This document shows, in pieces, positions 24,111 to 35,390 of a DNA stretch of 64,000 nucleotides; within the stretch, counting starts at the first letter, position 1; each line of letters opens with the position of its first letter. The DNA is from Scolanthus callimorphus (lineage: Eukaryota > Cnidaria > Anthozoa > Actiniaria > Edwardsiidae): the NCBI GenBank assembly GCA_033964015.1, contig CM066912.1:12001399-12065398 (forward strand). Reading direction: 5' to 3'. The position numbers and the translations under genes are program-made. The notes under the pieces are model-generated. The model was not told the origin of the DNA. It made no database searches and worked only from the letters and a program-made list of their open reading frames with translations.

Positions 24111-26244
24111 ATTTATCTTAGCCCCCCCCCCCCAAAAAAAAAAAACGATCCAGCATAAAGGGAAATGAAGCAGCTTGCCTAAAGTTTCATTTCGTTCTTT
24201 ATTCCTTTATTCCTTTTCCTTTTCTTTCTTTCAAGCTTTCTTTCTTGTTCTTTTTCTCCTGTACAAAACATTTTTCTTCTTATATTATTAGTTTATATGT
24301 TCTTGATCAAAATGTAAATAATAATAAAGAAAAAAACCCGTTTTTTTTAGATATGTCTTGTAGTGGAATGTTATACTGTTAAAATAACGTATTATTATAT
24401 AACTTTATTGAAATGTAATATTTATTTTGTATCCTGCAACCTCAATGGAATGTCAGGGAAAAGATCGAAACAAAATCTTACTCCTTCCAATTGTAGTCCT
24501 TGCACAATTCTAAGATATGGGTTCACGAAAACGAGGTGGTCTATCTTCCGAGGAGTTTTTTTTTAGGGTGGATGACCCTCGTTGCATGAATTTTGACGGG
24601 ACACGAATTTTTCTCCGCGGACACCTTAGTCAACTGACACCCCTCATTTTCCTCAATTAAGTTTGTGAACATGAATTTCAATCCAGAACAGGATAAGAAG
24701 AAAAACAAAATAATGAAACGTCTATTGCTAGCACGTTGTCGCAATTCCGCAACTTTCTCGTGGTTACGAGTCAACCCCAGCCTTCATTAGTCCAAATAGC
24801 ATAACATTTGATATAAAAAATAAATGCATCTGTCGAGGATTAATTACTAGAAAAGCCGGTCCATATGCCATGTCCTGTTGAAGACAGCTATTCTTAAAAT
24901 GAGACATAAGGGTCACTTGCGACTGATAGGTTAAAACAATTATTTTGAAACCTGAGTGATCACTTTCTCATCTCAAGGCTTGATCTAAAACACGTCACTT
25001 TTCCATTAAATGTTAGGCGAAAGATCTAGCGCATTTAGCCTTTATGTTATACCTGGTCAATTCGAATGTAAAATTTGTTCTGCCATGGAGCAGTTATTGT
25101 GTCTATGATTGAGCAGATTGACGATGCCGCCCTGAGATATTACAGTTTTACGAGCATAAACATGCTCATCCAGAAACAACTAGTCCAGTAGTTATTTCTT
25201 GTACCCGACACGTGGAAAAGGAACAATGCGCGTGGGCAACTGATAAAACTATTTTGACTCTTACTTTCAGTAAATTCCCGACGTAAAAAAACAACTCTCC
25301 GCAAAGCAGAGTTAGTTTTCCTCTTTCGTCACGTCGATTTTTTGGCTCAGATTCTGAGCATCATCAGGTTATAGCTCAAACTTCAGTTGCACTCGCCGCA
25401 TGATTTAATGATATGGCAGCTAAGACAAAAAGGCAAAACATATCAGAACGCGATCGCTTTCGAGTCGAGTGGTTTTCTGACAATCAAATTAGCTGTTGAG
25501 CAAATTAAATGCAGGTCAAAATCTCCATTGCCCTCCACTTCTACTTTGTTTAATTTTTTTAAAGAGGCTTAAATTTTTAATCTGTCGGGTAATGCTAGGA
25601 CTGAAGATATCAGGATACTGTTAATACACAGCAAAATCGTCTAAGCTTTGTTGCAAATACTTCACGTGTTTTTCACAAACGTGTTGGTGTGTATGTGAAA
25701 TATTTCTTATCCCACTAAATGTGTTGACTAATAGCAGATACATATATGCCCTCGTCATCCTTACTGAGCTCGTTGCACTCATAATCCTTTCAACTGCGAG
25801 GTTGCCATTTTTCTGGCTTCCGAAAGGATCAACGAGAGGAATCTATCTTTAGGTCGAAATCAGGCTAAAATGATTGCCTATTATAGAATATTCCGGAATA
25901 CCCCGCTGTTAGGTAATCTTAATATAAAATTATTTCTTTATTCGAATTCATTTGACGGACAATGGGTCCAGCGGATGAAAGCATTCCTAGCATGTCTCGA
26001 TATTAGCCTGTCAGGTTGCATGTCTAGAATGGATCTTGACTAAGTACCGTGTCGTGCTATGTTGTTCGTAGCTATTTTGACTCCAGGGGAGGATATGATT
26101 GGCTGAATGACATTTCCTGCGTGCCTGTCGTGAACAACACATAAGTATGACAAGAAACTGAGAGTTACAATCAGAAGAGTTACGCTACGACCAAGAGCAG
26201 TTCAAGATAAAAAGCCATTTTACTTTTCGTAACATAAGCCAGCA
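24111..26244. other. Non-coding stretch with homopolymer and CT-rich tracts
   Basis: Contains a C-run then A-run at about 24123-24145 and a CT-rich tract at about 24190-24265. An inverted CCAAT (ATTGGCT) sits near 26099, about 145 bp upstream of the 26245 start. Nothing else is recognised. Confidence 0.4.
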
Positions 26245-27030
26245 ATGAGGACCTCAAGTTGCATGTTACTTTTACTGATGACGCTAACTTTGTTGGCCTT
26301 AGTCACCGAGAGTGAAGGTTATGTTAACTCACTGTTGGCAGGCAAGGCCAAGAAAGAAACTAACAGAGCGAGAAAATTGTCGAGAATGAGAAAACGTATG
26401 GAGAAAATGCTGAGATCCAAAGCAAAGATGCAGCAAAAGATAAACTTCTTCAAAAAATGGCTCAGGAAATACCAGCGAAAGGTGAGTGTGCTGTGGCGGC
26501 ATTATTTGGCCCGACGCACCGAGAACTATCTACCGTATGTCCATACGGCATGTAACTGATTTTTTTGTATGCTCTTTATGGATGCATTTAGAGTGAGTTG
26601 GAGCAGGTGAATCGTATTGAGTTTCCTGAAGTGTCCTTTTTTGTACCTGTTTCACTCATGGCCCTCATAAGACTAATTTAGTTGTTCATGTCCGAGATGG
26701 AATTTTTCCCTCCAAAACGAAAATGTCTTACTGTTTCCTCCCAGATTCTTGTATTTGTTTGCTCTCTGTAGGCAAATCTGTTTTCAAATGAAATTGTTTT
26801 TAATGCAGACATTGAATCCAGTCTCCGGGGTCGATCATAAAGACCACTACATAGCTCTCATTCCATTCTGGTAACATTTTGTCTATTCTAAGGGCAATCT
26901 GTGTTTTATATTATTTAAGAGACAGTAAAATATCCATCACGTTCATACTAGTTACATTAAAGCGCACATTAAAACTGTTATTCCTTGTTTTCAGCTGAGG
27001 CCAAGTTCTCACGGTGGAGATTCAAGATGA
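26245..27030 (+). CDS. Two-exon gene for a small secreted, very basic protein
   Basis: I do not recognise the family. Exon 1 (26245-26481, 79 codons) starts MRTSS, followed by a Leu-rich signal peptide core MLLLLMTLTLLALV; cleavage is likely after ESEG. The mature part has about 21 Lys/Arg against two Glu and an amphipathic helix pattern ending FFKKWLRKYQRK. A consensus 5' splice site, AAG|GTGAGT, follows in phase 0. A good 3' site, TTGTTTTCAG, lies at 26985-26994. Joining them adds 11 residues (LRPSSHGGDSR) and a TGA at 27028-27030, for about 90 aa. A second AG five bases downstream (exon start 27000) would instead give about 59 further residues to a TAG at 27177-27179. A possible AATAAA lies at 27661. 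Such features suit a secreted cationic peptide or matrix protein. No activity can be assigned. Confidence 0.6.
26482..26994 (+). other. Intron of the 26245 gene
   Basis: GTGAGT at the 5' end; pyrimidine-rich TTCCTTGTTTTCAG at the 3' end; 513 bp, phase 0. It gives the best GT-AG pair in the window that joins two plausible exons. Confidence 0.6.
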
Positions 27031-27179
27031 TGGAGGGAATTCAGCGCTGTTATGCTACAGTAACAGAAAGAAGCAAAGCTACAAAAGAAGTGCGTATCAC
27101 AAACGCCCATCAAGCTCCGCCTTCAGACAACATCGCATTCCGTACATTGTCAGAGCAGATTCAAGTACCTGTACCCTAG

Positions 27180-28125
27180 TGCTCTCCTACATTCACCACT
27201 TGTAGTGAGCAGTGAGCATGATATCATTATCAAATAATCAGAGCAACCGCGGCATCTGACTATGATCATACAAACTGTTATATATGAGCGAGAATGCGCT
27301 GGACGATATAGAGTTTATAGGAAAATGGTGTTACGTAATGGAGGACGTTCTGAACGTTGACTAATGTTGCTGAAAATAGGAATGCACAATATCAAGTCTA
27401 ACGAAGCAGGAACTCTGTTAGGCCGCTAACCGCAAGCTGGTCTTTGCGGATATATTATTTATTTCTAATATCAAGAAAATAATATAAATAGGAAATGTTT
27501 TATTAAAATATGTATTAAAACTATTACATAATATGAATGATATTTTGAAATCGTCTTATTTTACTATTACTAGGATCTTGTTATTGTCGCCGTTGTTTGG
27601 TGATGACGAAGAAGCATAAGAATATACTAGTTGTCATGGTTACACATTACGCCCCTCTCAAATAAAAAATGGTTGAAATCAGTGCTGCAATCCCACACTG
27701 CAAGCATTTCTTGCTTGGTTAGGTTATTTTGAACCCAACATTTTCACTCTCGTCATATACAGTCTAGAATAGACTCTTCTACTCGACCTGTATATGGCAA
27801 GACTTGGTGGAGTAGCTGTAGGCTTAAATATCAATGAGCTCCAATGATTTTCATATTTCCTTTTTCGCACAAACCGCTCCGGGGAGTATGCAATAGAGCT
27901 ATTCGATATTTAAAAATTACTGGACAAGATGCTCAGGGAAATAAAGAAAATAAATAAATTGCTCGTTATTTTATGCCGATGCGATTTCTTTTGTGTTATC
28001 CCTGAGCCTCGGACTCAAGTAAGAATTTTAATATTTAGATTAAGGCACTGCCTAAAAGCGGAGCTTCCATTGACTATAATAAATGAAAAAAGGCATCAAG
28101 GTTTATAAAAATATATTTTGTAAGT
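27180..28125. other. Non-coding stretch, nothing recognised
   Basis: Downstream of the 26245 gene. It holds a possible polyadenylation signal at 27661 and AT-rich sequence otherwise. Confidence 0.35.
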
Positions 28126-28129
28126 ACTA

Positions 28130-28396
28130 TTTATAAAATGAGTGGCCGTGTTCTATTGGCATATAAAGATTTGAGCCGAAGGCGAGAATCTTTAGATGAC
28201 AATAGAACACGGACACGAATTTTATAAATGACTTATCAAATCAGTCATGATAAAGCATTGATGAATAAAATATTACGTTTATATCGTTTTGATAAAGCAT
28301 TGATGAATAAAATATTACGTTTATATGGCTGTTGATATAAACGTAATATTTTATTCATCAGTTGATATAAACGTAATATTTTACTCATAAGTTGTC
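28130..28396. repeat. Palindrome followed by direct and inverted 30-bp repeats
   Basis: GTGTTCTATTG at about 28149 pairs with CAATAGAACAC ending near 28210, around a CCGAAGGCG centre. From about 28249, a segment containing GATGAATAAAATATTACG occurs twice directly, then twice in reverse complement, up to 28396. Confidence 0.75.
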
Positions 28397-28406
28397 AAAG
28401 AAGTTC

Positions 28407-28691
28407 AAAGGCTGAAGGGGACCACTCTAGTGAAGTCCGAGTATGGTCTTCTCTCTAGTGCAGACCCTGAAAAAGGCTTCATCTGGGAGACTATATGTTG
28501 TTTTAGTCTGCCTAGCTCCATGTGGGACATGCCATTTTGTAGCAAGCATGCGCAGAAGGTATGAGCCCTGTCCCACATGGATCTAGCCAGACTAAACCCA
28601 CATATAGTCTCTCAGGTGAAGCCCTTTTCAGGTACTGCCCTAGAGAGAAGACCATATTTGGACTTCACTAGAGTGGTCCCCTTTAGCCTAA
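28407..28691. mobile_element. ~285-bp palindromic MITE with ~120-bp arms
   Basis: The left arm runs from AGGCTGAAGGGGACC to CATGTGGGACA. The right arm runs from TGTCCCACATG to GGTCCCCTTTAGCCT. The loop is about 40 bp. No open frame is supported. Confidence 0.75.
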
Positions 28692-29060
28692 GGACTGAGG
28701 GGTTGCACTGGAAGGTACACGTCTGATAGAGAATAATTGTTCAGTTAGTATTCTATATCAGACATCTAGCCATTCTTTATCGGGGGATACAAGTAGTGTC
28801 ACCTGATACGAATCCAGTGCAGAGATTGGATAAGCATCCTATGTATAAGGGATGAATTTGATAATCTGATATCATAACTTCAATGACGGCATCTGATTTT
28901 CTGAAAGCTTCATAACATAAAAGACTTGCGGAAGTTTACAGATCATCCTAATAAAAACTATAAACACTATAGTGATAAGAAGCAAAGTTTTGTTATGCAT
29001 TTCATTTTTGTTGTGATGATTTGTTACTTTAATAAAGTCGAGGAAAGAATTCGCCTAGAT

Positions 29061-29152
29061 CCTTCATATATGGTACACTATAGTGTCCTTCTGTAATATC
29101 CTCGTTCTATAAGACATGGGAGTTATTTATAATAGTGTACCATATATGAAGG
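29061..29152. mobile_element. ~92-bp palindromic MITE
   Basis: CCTTCATATATGGTACACTA pairs with TAGTGTACCATATATGAAGG. The loop is about 50 bp. Confidence 0.7.
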
Positions 29153-29618
29153 CTATCAGAATTTCAAAACTGTTGGTGCTAATACCATGAATCCAGGCAC
29201 CGGTCATAATAAGACCCATTGGGAAACCATTGGTACGATCCCCGTCGAATGCAAGAACTGAAAGAAAGTTGTGCTTTGTCACGCTCTTACAAGTCACGCA
29301 ACCCGTTGACATGGTAACCAAATACATCAAATGAAGCGTCTCACGGAGTAGAGCAACCTTAATGAAAAACATTCTACGCAAGACATTTTATCTACCCTAG
29401 GGGATTTTTTCAGTGTTTTTCGCATTTTTGTGAAAAGCACCCATGCTTTAATATACCTGAGTCTTCTGAGGGACCAGTCAGGGACCAGTCAAGGGTGATC
29501 GGGTGGCCTCGAGTTTCTGGCCACAAACGGAAACAGAACTCATATAACAACAACCACTACTCAGCCTCCCCCAACATGGTCTCGAAACTTAAAATGAGGA
29601 TTATCATCAATTGTTAAA

Positions 29619-29896
29619 TGGTCTTGAAATGAGGATTATCATCACTCTGGTGACATGGTTATTTGACATGCGCAAGTGTCCCACATGGTTGAAGGTTGAA
29701 GTAGTACAGTTGTAGTAAGGAACGCTGTTAAGGGTGGTTAGGGTGGGGGTAAGGGAAAGGTTTTTTTTTGGGTTCGGACTATTTTGGATGATGTTCATTT
29801 ATATATTGCTTCGTTCTATTTATGTTTTTAATAGAACGAAGATAATAGTAATATAGTCGTGTCCCCCAAATGATGATAATCCTCATTTCAAGGCCA
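29619..29896. mobile_element. ~278-bp inverted-repeat MITE
   Basis: GTCTTGAAATGAGGATTATC at 29621 pairs with the inverted GATAATCCTCATTTCAAGGC ending at about 29895. A partial direct copy of the left end precedes it near 29592. Confidence 0.65.
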
Positions 29897-31775
29897 TTGT
29901 CACGGTCTATTAGTAACGCCATATGTCACGCGCTCTAGTCACGCCTTACTTCATGAAATCGCGGGCTCGCCCATTGAATATTTTGTTTCACGTAAAAGTA
30001 ATGCAATGGACTATAGAAATTAGGTAATCGACGTAAAGAGATCTTTAAACGCCTTTCAGCGTGCAACTTCAAGGACTTTTAGGTAATTGTTTATTTTGAG
30101 TCGGGAAAAGTGAACTGAATTACGCTAGATTATGTAACATTTATCAAAGACGTGTGCGTAAAAAAACTTTCAAAGTTAGATTAAGTTAGTCGGTGTGTGA
30201 GTAAGCTAAGAAATGATCAAATTGGTCAAGCTGAAGTTCTATAAAATCCCGAAATGCTGCAGAGGGTTACGGTGAAACGGGCATACGAGAACTGGTGGTG
30301 GAATTGAAGGGAAACGGCGGAAAGTTTACTTGCGAAAAGTGTAAGTAGCCGTGAAATTAATTAGTACCACAGAACAGTTATTGCTCAAGCCAAAGAACCT
30401 AGCGTTGATAAAGAAAGTTCGAGGAACTGTGTTGAAGAACTATGTGAACCACTGAACTCTGTGTCGGCAAAGTAAAATACATTTGAGAGAGTGAGAAGTG
30501 AGAGTGTGGTATTTATAGCGGAACTCCCCGCGCCGAAGGCACGGAGTGGAGCCCCATACGTATCATTCAACGTCACATGAGAAAGCAACCCATCCAAGCC
30601 AAAACGATACGTTCAGCGGCTCACGAAAACATCGCGGGCTCTTATTTACGCATGCGCACTTGCGTTAGTGGCGACCCGTGTACACAGCCAATCACAGTCC
30701 GTCTTGAATCACTGAGCGCGCGCTTCATTTTGTCCTCCAGCACAGCGCCGCGGTGCTTTGAGGTGCTTGGCGCTTGGCAGAGGACACGGACCGGAAGTCG
30801 CTCCTTCATTTTCCCGCCGAAAAAACTCACAAAACACTCGCCCGCGTCGGCTCACTCGAGTTCATTCAGACGAAATTTTTGTTGAGTCAAACTGAAACAA
30901 ACTCGTGGGTGCGGACCATGCCAAATTTGCTCAAAAGAATTCTCTAATGATTGTCAAAATACTTCGGATTCGATTCCTTCGCCGATATTTCATAATATTG
31001 TTTAGTCATTTTGGAGAAACTATGAGGGAATTGCAAAAGATTCAAAGGCAGAACACCCGGCCCACGGCGAAGCAAGACTTCGGCGTTCTTCTGAAGAAAA
31101 ACAACAGTTTCTTTCGTAAAAGCTGCAAACGACGCTTTGTATTCGAATACTCATATGAGATCTACGAACAGGGAGCCAGAACTGGATTCATAACGAGCCA
31201 GAGCTTCTTCGAATCCGGAATTAAAACGCTGGATCCCGCAGAGATAGGGGAAGATTGTTCCCCTATCTCGGTTGGGTGCCACATGTAGCCAGATATGGAT
31301 TAAATCCCTTAAGCGTCAAAGTTAGCGCTTATCTCCATGCCTTTGGTCAAACAAAATGGGGTTCCTCTTTCAACGCCTGAAACCTAACGCTCATGGTTTA
31401 GACACTTACCGATCAGCTCCCATTGCTTTGATGAAACACTGAAACATCGAATTCTTCAAACCCCTAAATCATTTTAGCACACAAGGCAAACGTTTTTACA
31501 GTAGTCCGGTGTGATTACTCAAGTATCGCCGGGATAAAAACAGAGGTTCCGTTACAGCTGCTGTACTGAACTAAAAACTAGAATGCATTTTTTAGATTAA
31601 GTGCCGAACTGGAGCACGTCTGCGAACTTGAATGTAAAACTGTATTTTTTCTATAACGATGCGCTCCGTCCGAAGTTACCAAACTTCATGGTTATGTTAT
31701 CCAAAATTATGCGGAATTAATGTATTAGGGAACAGGCGAGTTTACATTATTATGTGTCTGTATTGTTTTTAATTG

Positions 31776-33545
31776 CATGAAAAATAATTTGTCGAGTTCA
31801 GTATCCCGAAGCATTCAGGCACGCAAGCATGCGAGAGCTTCTACCTGGATAAACCAGCTAAGATACAGAAAAAGGCCGTCAATTCGATTGGATCCCGAAC
31901 GCATAAAAATAATTTGTCGAGTTCAGTATCCCGAAGCATTCAGGCACGCAAGCATGCGAGAGCTTCTACCTGGATAAACCAGCTAAGATACAGAAAAAGG
32001 CCGTCAATTCGATTGGATCCCGAGCGCATAAAAATAATTTGTCGAGTTCTATATACCGAAGCATTCAGAGCTTCTACCTGGATAAACCAGCTAAACAGAA
32101 TAGGGCCGTCAATTCGATTGGATCCCGAACGCATAGAAATAATTTGTCGAGTTCAGTATCCCGAAGCATTCAGGCACGCAAGCATGCGAGAGCTTCTACC
32201 TGGATAAACCAGCTAAGATACAGAACAGGGCCGTCAATTCGATTGGATCCCGAGCGCATAAAAATAATTTGTCGAGTTCTGTATCCCGAAGCATTCAGGC
32301 ACGCAAGCATGCGAGAGCTTCTACCTGGATAAACCAGCTAAGATACAGAACAGGGCCGTCAATTCGATTGGATCCCGAACGCATAAAAATAATTTGTCGA
32401 GTTCTGTATCCCGAAGCATTCAGGCACGCAAGCATGCGAGAGCTTCTACCTGGATAAACCAGCTAAGATACAGAAAAAGGCCGTCAATTCGATAAGATCC
32501 CGAGCGCATAAAAATCATTTGTCGAGTTCTGTATCCCGAAGCATTCAGGCACGCAAGCATGCGAGAGCTTCTACCTGGATAAACCAGCTAAGATACAGAA
32601 AGAGGCCGTCAATTCGATTGGATCCCGAGCGCATAAAAATAATTTGTCGAGTTCTGTATCCCGAAGCATTCAGGCACACAAGCATGCGAGAGCTTCTACC
32701 TGGATAAACCAGCTAAGATACAGAAAAAGGCCGTCAATTCGATAAGATCCCGAGCGCATAAAAATCATTTGTCGAGTTCTGTATCCCGAAGCATTCAGGC
32801 ACTCAAGCATGCGAGAGCTTCTACCTGGATAAACCAGCTAAGATACAGAAAAAGGCCGTCAATTCGATTGGATCCCGAGCGCATAAAAATAATTTGTCGA
32901 GTTCTGTATCCCGAAGCATTCAGTCACGCAAGCATGCGAGAGCTTCTACCTGGATAAACCAGCTAAGATACAGAAAAAGGCCGTCAATTCGATTGGATCC
33001 CGAGCGCATAAAAATAATTTGTCGAGTTCTGTATCCCGAAGCATTCAGTCACGCAAGCATGCGAGAGCTTCTACCTGGATAAACCAGCTAAGATACAGAA
33101 CAGGGTCGTCAATTCGATTGGATCCCGAACGCATAGAAATAATTTGTCGAGTTCAGTATCTCGAAGCATTCAGGCACGCAAGCATGCGAGAGCTTCTACC
33201 TGGATAAACCAGCTAAGATACAGAACAGGGCCGTCAATTCGATTGGATCCCGAACGCATAAAAATAATTTGTCGAGTTCAGTATCCCGAAGCATTCAGGC
33301 ACGCAAGCATGCGAGAGCTTCTACCTGGATAAACCAGCTAAGATACAGAAAAAGGCCGTCAATTCGATAAGATTCCGAGCGCATAAAAATCATTTGTCGA
33401 GTTCTGTATCCCGAAGCATTCAGGCACGCAAGCATGCGAGAGCTTCTACCTGGATAAACCAGCTAGGATACAGAAAAAGGCCGACAATTCGATTTAATCC
33501 CGAACGCATAAAAATAATTTGGCGAGTTCAGTAACACGATCGTGC
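31776..33545 (+). repeat. 125-bp satellite, 14 copies plus a degenerate end
   Basis: Units begin GTCGAGTTC at 31791, 31916, 32041, 32146, then every 125 bp to 33396. A decayed partial unit follows at 33521. The third unit is only 105 bp through an internal deletion. Units differ by few substitutions. A GATAAGATCC...AATCATTT variant marks the ends of units 32396, 32646 and 33271, giving a local two-unit (250-bp) pattern. Because 125 is not a multiple of 3, the near-identical 62-codon frames in successive units are repeat artefacts. Confidence 0.95.
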
Positions 33546-33549
33546 AATA

Positions 33550-34285
33550 ACTTTCACTTGGATAAACCAGCTAAGATACGATCTGACGTCTGTCGGCTGT
33601 ATACCTGGACCATTACTTCTAGGTGAGACTTGTACAGTTTTACAGCGTCATTTTGTCATCTCCCGCGTCTTCGAATCTATTTTCAATGTGTCAGTCGCTG
33701 CGGCCTTAGACCTTGTTGTTGTTGGCGGCCGCCATCTTGTCTTGCTAATGGCCTCCATCTTGTCTTCGCTGCACGGCTTCTTGTCATCGTTCTCGAATAT
33801 TGAACCCTTCTAGCCTTTTTATCAGCAAAGATATAAAGTTGTTCTTGCAGAATGCAGTATTATATTGCCTCAAGAAGGCAGCAATTATCCCAAACATCGA
33901 AGCAACAAAGGCCACCGGGCTTGTCGTTTTCAAAGCGCCTCTTGTCCCGCCGGCGGGAACGATCAGTTCATCAACTTTAACCTCACGAGACTTGACCACG
34001 AAACTGCTTGCGGCAATTTTCTAGCTTTTCAGACCCAATACATACACACTCCACATCAACCATCGAAACCCATTATAAATACAGGCAACAAAGACGAGAA
34101 CATGCACTAGAATGACGGGCCTTATTTAGCGCACTGTGTCATTTTATTTCCGAAGTCCAACCCTATGCATAAAACAGACCCCCAAATACATATCGTGAAC
34201 GCAAATCTTGTTATCGCCTCCTATGAGTCGATGAAAGGGGATTATGACACCTACTCTTAAGAACCAATATTGCAGAAATTCGGAT
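33550..34285. other. Stretch between satellite and right flank; no gene called
   Basis: Contains paired GCC(G/T)CCATCTTGTCTT segments near 33730-33765 and overlapping frames at 33784-34110 on both strands with no distinguishing features. Confidence 0.35.
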
Positions 34286-34560
34286 TTCCGGAGAGCTCTG
34301 GCTCGTTATGAACAGGATTGACAATAACAGAAAATTGCAATGGTTTTAGCCGAATAATATATTTAGGAAAATTGGCTTTGTGCAAAAGCTTGCCAAGTAA
34401 GAATGACTTCAACTCAACACGACGGAGACTTTCGGAGGAAAGAAATGACTTCACTATCAGTTATCGATAAGCACAAAGCTTGAAATTGCTTCTTATGCTA
34501 TTTATATTTTTAGCTTCCAAGTTTATTGCATTCCTGATGAGAAAATTCTGACTTTACATG

Positions 34561-35150
34561 TAACAGAAAAGAACGAATCGACGCGATGCAACTATTTTAG
34601 CTGTAACAGACCTTGGTGCTTGGGTTCTCTGTGGTAGTGACTCGGCCTTAATATAACTGAGTTAATCCATTGAAGTATTTAACGCCCGGATAGTCAAACA
34701 TTACTTCAAGTAGTCATCTTTTGTAACAGAAACAGTTGTGGGTTTCCTTTATAACTGTGTATATGAATAAACAAATAAGCTTTTCTTCGTCCGCACAGCC
34801 AAAAATGGTCACACGATTCCACCACGTACGTAGGGAGGCCACAGGCGGTAAAATGCTTCACATTTTGTTACGCCATAAGGTACCTCGAGCATTTAGCGCA
34901 CATGATCTGACTGTGACAAGCGCCATTGCAGTATTTCGATGCAATAAAAAACTTTAAAACCCGGACAACCTGTTATGATCTGTTTGTTGTGTTGATCTAA
35001 TATTAGTTTTGAGAAGATGTCACAACCATTGTTACATCAAAGGATGGATTGGAATTTCAAAAGATGTAAACGGATTGAGTTCACTTTTACCGCTACTTTA
35101 TTAGATGTACTTTTATTGACTACAAAACTAGGGGGCGTAGTGATTCGCTA
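34561..35150. other. Non-coding stretch, nothing recognised
   Basis: Lies between the satellite locus and the nested MITE. No repeat boundary or credible frame. Confidence 0.35.
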
Positions 35151-35390
35151 TAGAGCGGTTTTCACATGACTGTCGTGAAAACAATTGCAATTGAGCAATT
35201 AGCCAATCACAATCGAGAGAAATAACAACTTGCTCTTAAATGGCTTTTGTCTCAGCCAATTGCAAGCCGAACCATTACTGAGTAATTGCACAATTGTATT
35301 TACTACAGAATTTGATTGGCTGAGAAAAATGAGTAGCCAATGAGAACGCAAAGCAATCGCAATTATGATAACAAGTCTTGACAGTCATGT

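Larger units (their letters stand above)
28700..30780. other. Non-coding stretch with two MITEs
   Basis: Apart from the elements at 29061-29152 and 29619-29896, I see only a short GC-rich hairpin near 30520-30560 and CpG-rich, promoter-like sequence at 30640-30800. Confidence 0.4.
30790..34560 (+). repeat. Satellite-bearing copy of a dispersed locus
   Basis: The left flank (about 30790-31110; ACCGGAAGTCGC, CCCGCCGAAA, CGAGTTCATTCAGA) and the right flank (about 34290-34560; GTGCAAAAGC, AAGTAAGAATGA, AGCACAAAG) are clearly homologous to 46215-46815. Here the two flanks are separated by about 3.2 kb containing the 125-bp satellite; there by only a few hundred bases. The frame at 30947-31288 (from ATG) is not preserved in the other copy, so I do not call it a gene. 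Confidence 0.65.

Noticed and set aside
30905..31288. 127-codon frame as a gene
   Set aside because: It has no ATG at its start (first ATG near 30947), and the homologous copy at 46.2 kb does not keep the frame.
31776..33545. CRISPR-like regular array
   Set aside because: The whole 125-bp unit repeats with no variable spacers, and the DNA is clearly eukaryotic. It is a satellite.
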